Shown: positions 4,702-5,084 of the stretch, piece after piece | Layout: every line of letters starts with the position of its first letter | How positions within the stretch are numbered: position 1 is the stretch's first letter | Origin: an uncultured Streptococcus sp. | Lineage (GTDB): Bacteria > Bacillota > Bacilli > Lactobacillales > Streptococcaceae | Assembly (NCBI RefSeq): GCF_943912555.1 | Contig: NZ_CALTUR010000117.1 | Span: 1-5,084, forward strand | Direction: 5' to 3' | Length of the DNA: 5,084 nt | Made by a program: the position numbers and the translations under genes | The notes under the pieces: generated by a model | Database searches by the model: none | Seen by the model: the letters and a program-made list of their open reading frames with translations, nothing else | What the model was told of the DNA's origin: nothing

Positions 4702-5084
4702 ATGAAAATTTGTATTCAAAAATTTCTTAACAATGAAATCTTAGCCTATCTCTTTTTTGGCCTTGCAACAACTCTAGTTTCGATTCTCTCACGACTAGTA
4801 ATTTATCAATTAACCCATAAAGAACTCCTTGCTACTGGGCTAGCAAATAGTATCGGTATCCTCTTTGCCTTTATCACAAATGATACAATCGTATTTAAGC
4901 AAACAAGGAAGAATCGACTTATCCGTTTATTGAAATTTTCTCTTGCTCGCCTTTCTACTTTTCTGTTAGATTTGCTCTTTACTTTTCTGTTTGTGACTCA
5001 ATTCCCTCATATCATAGGGCAATTTGTAAATGAAAATCTTGATAAGGTAAATGCAATTGAAACGATAATTGCACAATTATTGAT
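4702..5084 (+). CDS. GtrA-family membrane protein (partial, 3' end outside window)
   Basis: The frame is open from ATG 4702 to the window edge: 127 complete codons, no stop. The start MKICIQKFLNNEILAYLFFG is followed by hydrophobic segments at about 14-35, 42-59 and 76-99, with another probably beginning near 117. The glycine in the first segment, the small-residue second segment and the NDTIVF ending at residue 65 match the four-helix GtrA family (PF04138). Members are thought to help move lipid-linked sugars across the membrane for cell-surface polysaccharide or teichoic acid decoration; the substrate cannot be read here. No Shine-Dalgarno sequence precedes the ATG and the predicted transcription start is at the ATG, so leaderless translation is possible. 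It diverges from queT with 122 bp between the two start codons. Confidence 0.82.
   Translation, partial: MKICIQKFLNNEILAYLFFGLATTLVSILSRLVIYQLTHKELLATGLANSIGILFAFITNDTIVFKQTRKNRLIRLLKFSLARLSTFLLDLLFTFLFVTQFPHIIGQFVNENLDKVNAIETIIAQLL

Noticed and set aside
5065..5080. Inverted repeat ATAATTG/CAATTAT near the window end
   Set aside because: It lies inside the gtrA-like coding frame in AT-rich DNA and is short enough to be chance.

Overview
The window is low-GC Firmicute DNA that looks like a core chromosomal segment of a Streptococcus, most likely of the mitis/pneumoniae group. The reasons are the protein sequences of MnmE, DapA and Asd, the near-exact streptococcal form of the preQ1-II (COG4708) riboswitch, and a small RNA of the type known upstream of streptococcal asd. 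No mobile element, prophage, CRISPR array or defence system is visible.

Layout, left to right. mnmE (30-1403, +) encodes the tRNA-modifying GTPase. It converges on dapA across a single bidirectional terminator (about 1405-1440). dapA (1450-2385, -) and asd (2441-3517, -) form a minus-strand lysine/diaminopimelate pair that probably shares the asd promoter (about 3563-3591), with a perfect hairpin between the two genes. Upstream of asd lies an independently bounded small RNA (about 3612-3758, -) with its own consensus -35 and its own terminator. I assign it to the asd RNA family of lactic acid bacteria. Next comes a tRNA-Thr(GGU) gene (3898-3970, -) with a near-perfect promoter and a strong terminator. 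queT (4070-4579, -) encodes the queuosine-precursor ECF transporter S component. It has its own terminator, and its leader is a preQ1-II riboswitch that overlaps the ribosome binding site. A GtrA-family membrane protein gene (4702 to beyond 5084, +) diverges from queT and is cut by the window edge.

Functional links. Asd and DapA catalyse consecutive steps from aspartyl phosphate to the dihydrodipicolinate branch (lysine and peptidoglycan), while Asd also feeds threonine and methionine. MnmE and QueT both serve modification of the tRNA wobble position: MnmE makes (c)mnm5U34, and QueT supplies the precursor of queuosine-34. The short tRNA, sRNA and asd units are separately promoted and terminated.

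The non-coding parts carry most of the interest: the sRNA with a perfect Shine-Dalgarno-like core and possible mini-ORFs, the back-to-back extended -10 promoters of queT and the gtrA-like gene with a predicted leaderless start, and a mismatched acceptor stem in the tRNA. I found no convincing undescribed multi-gene system.
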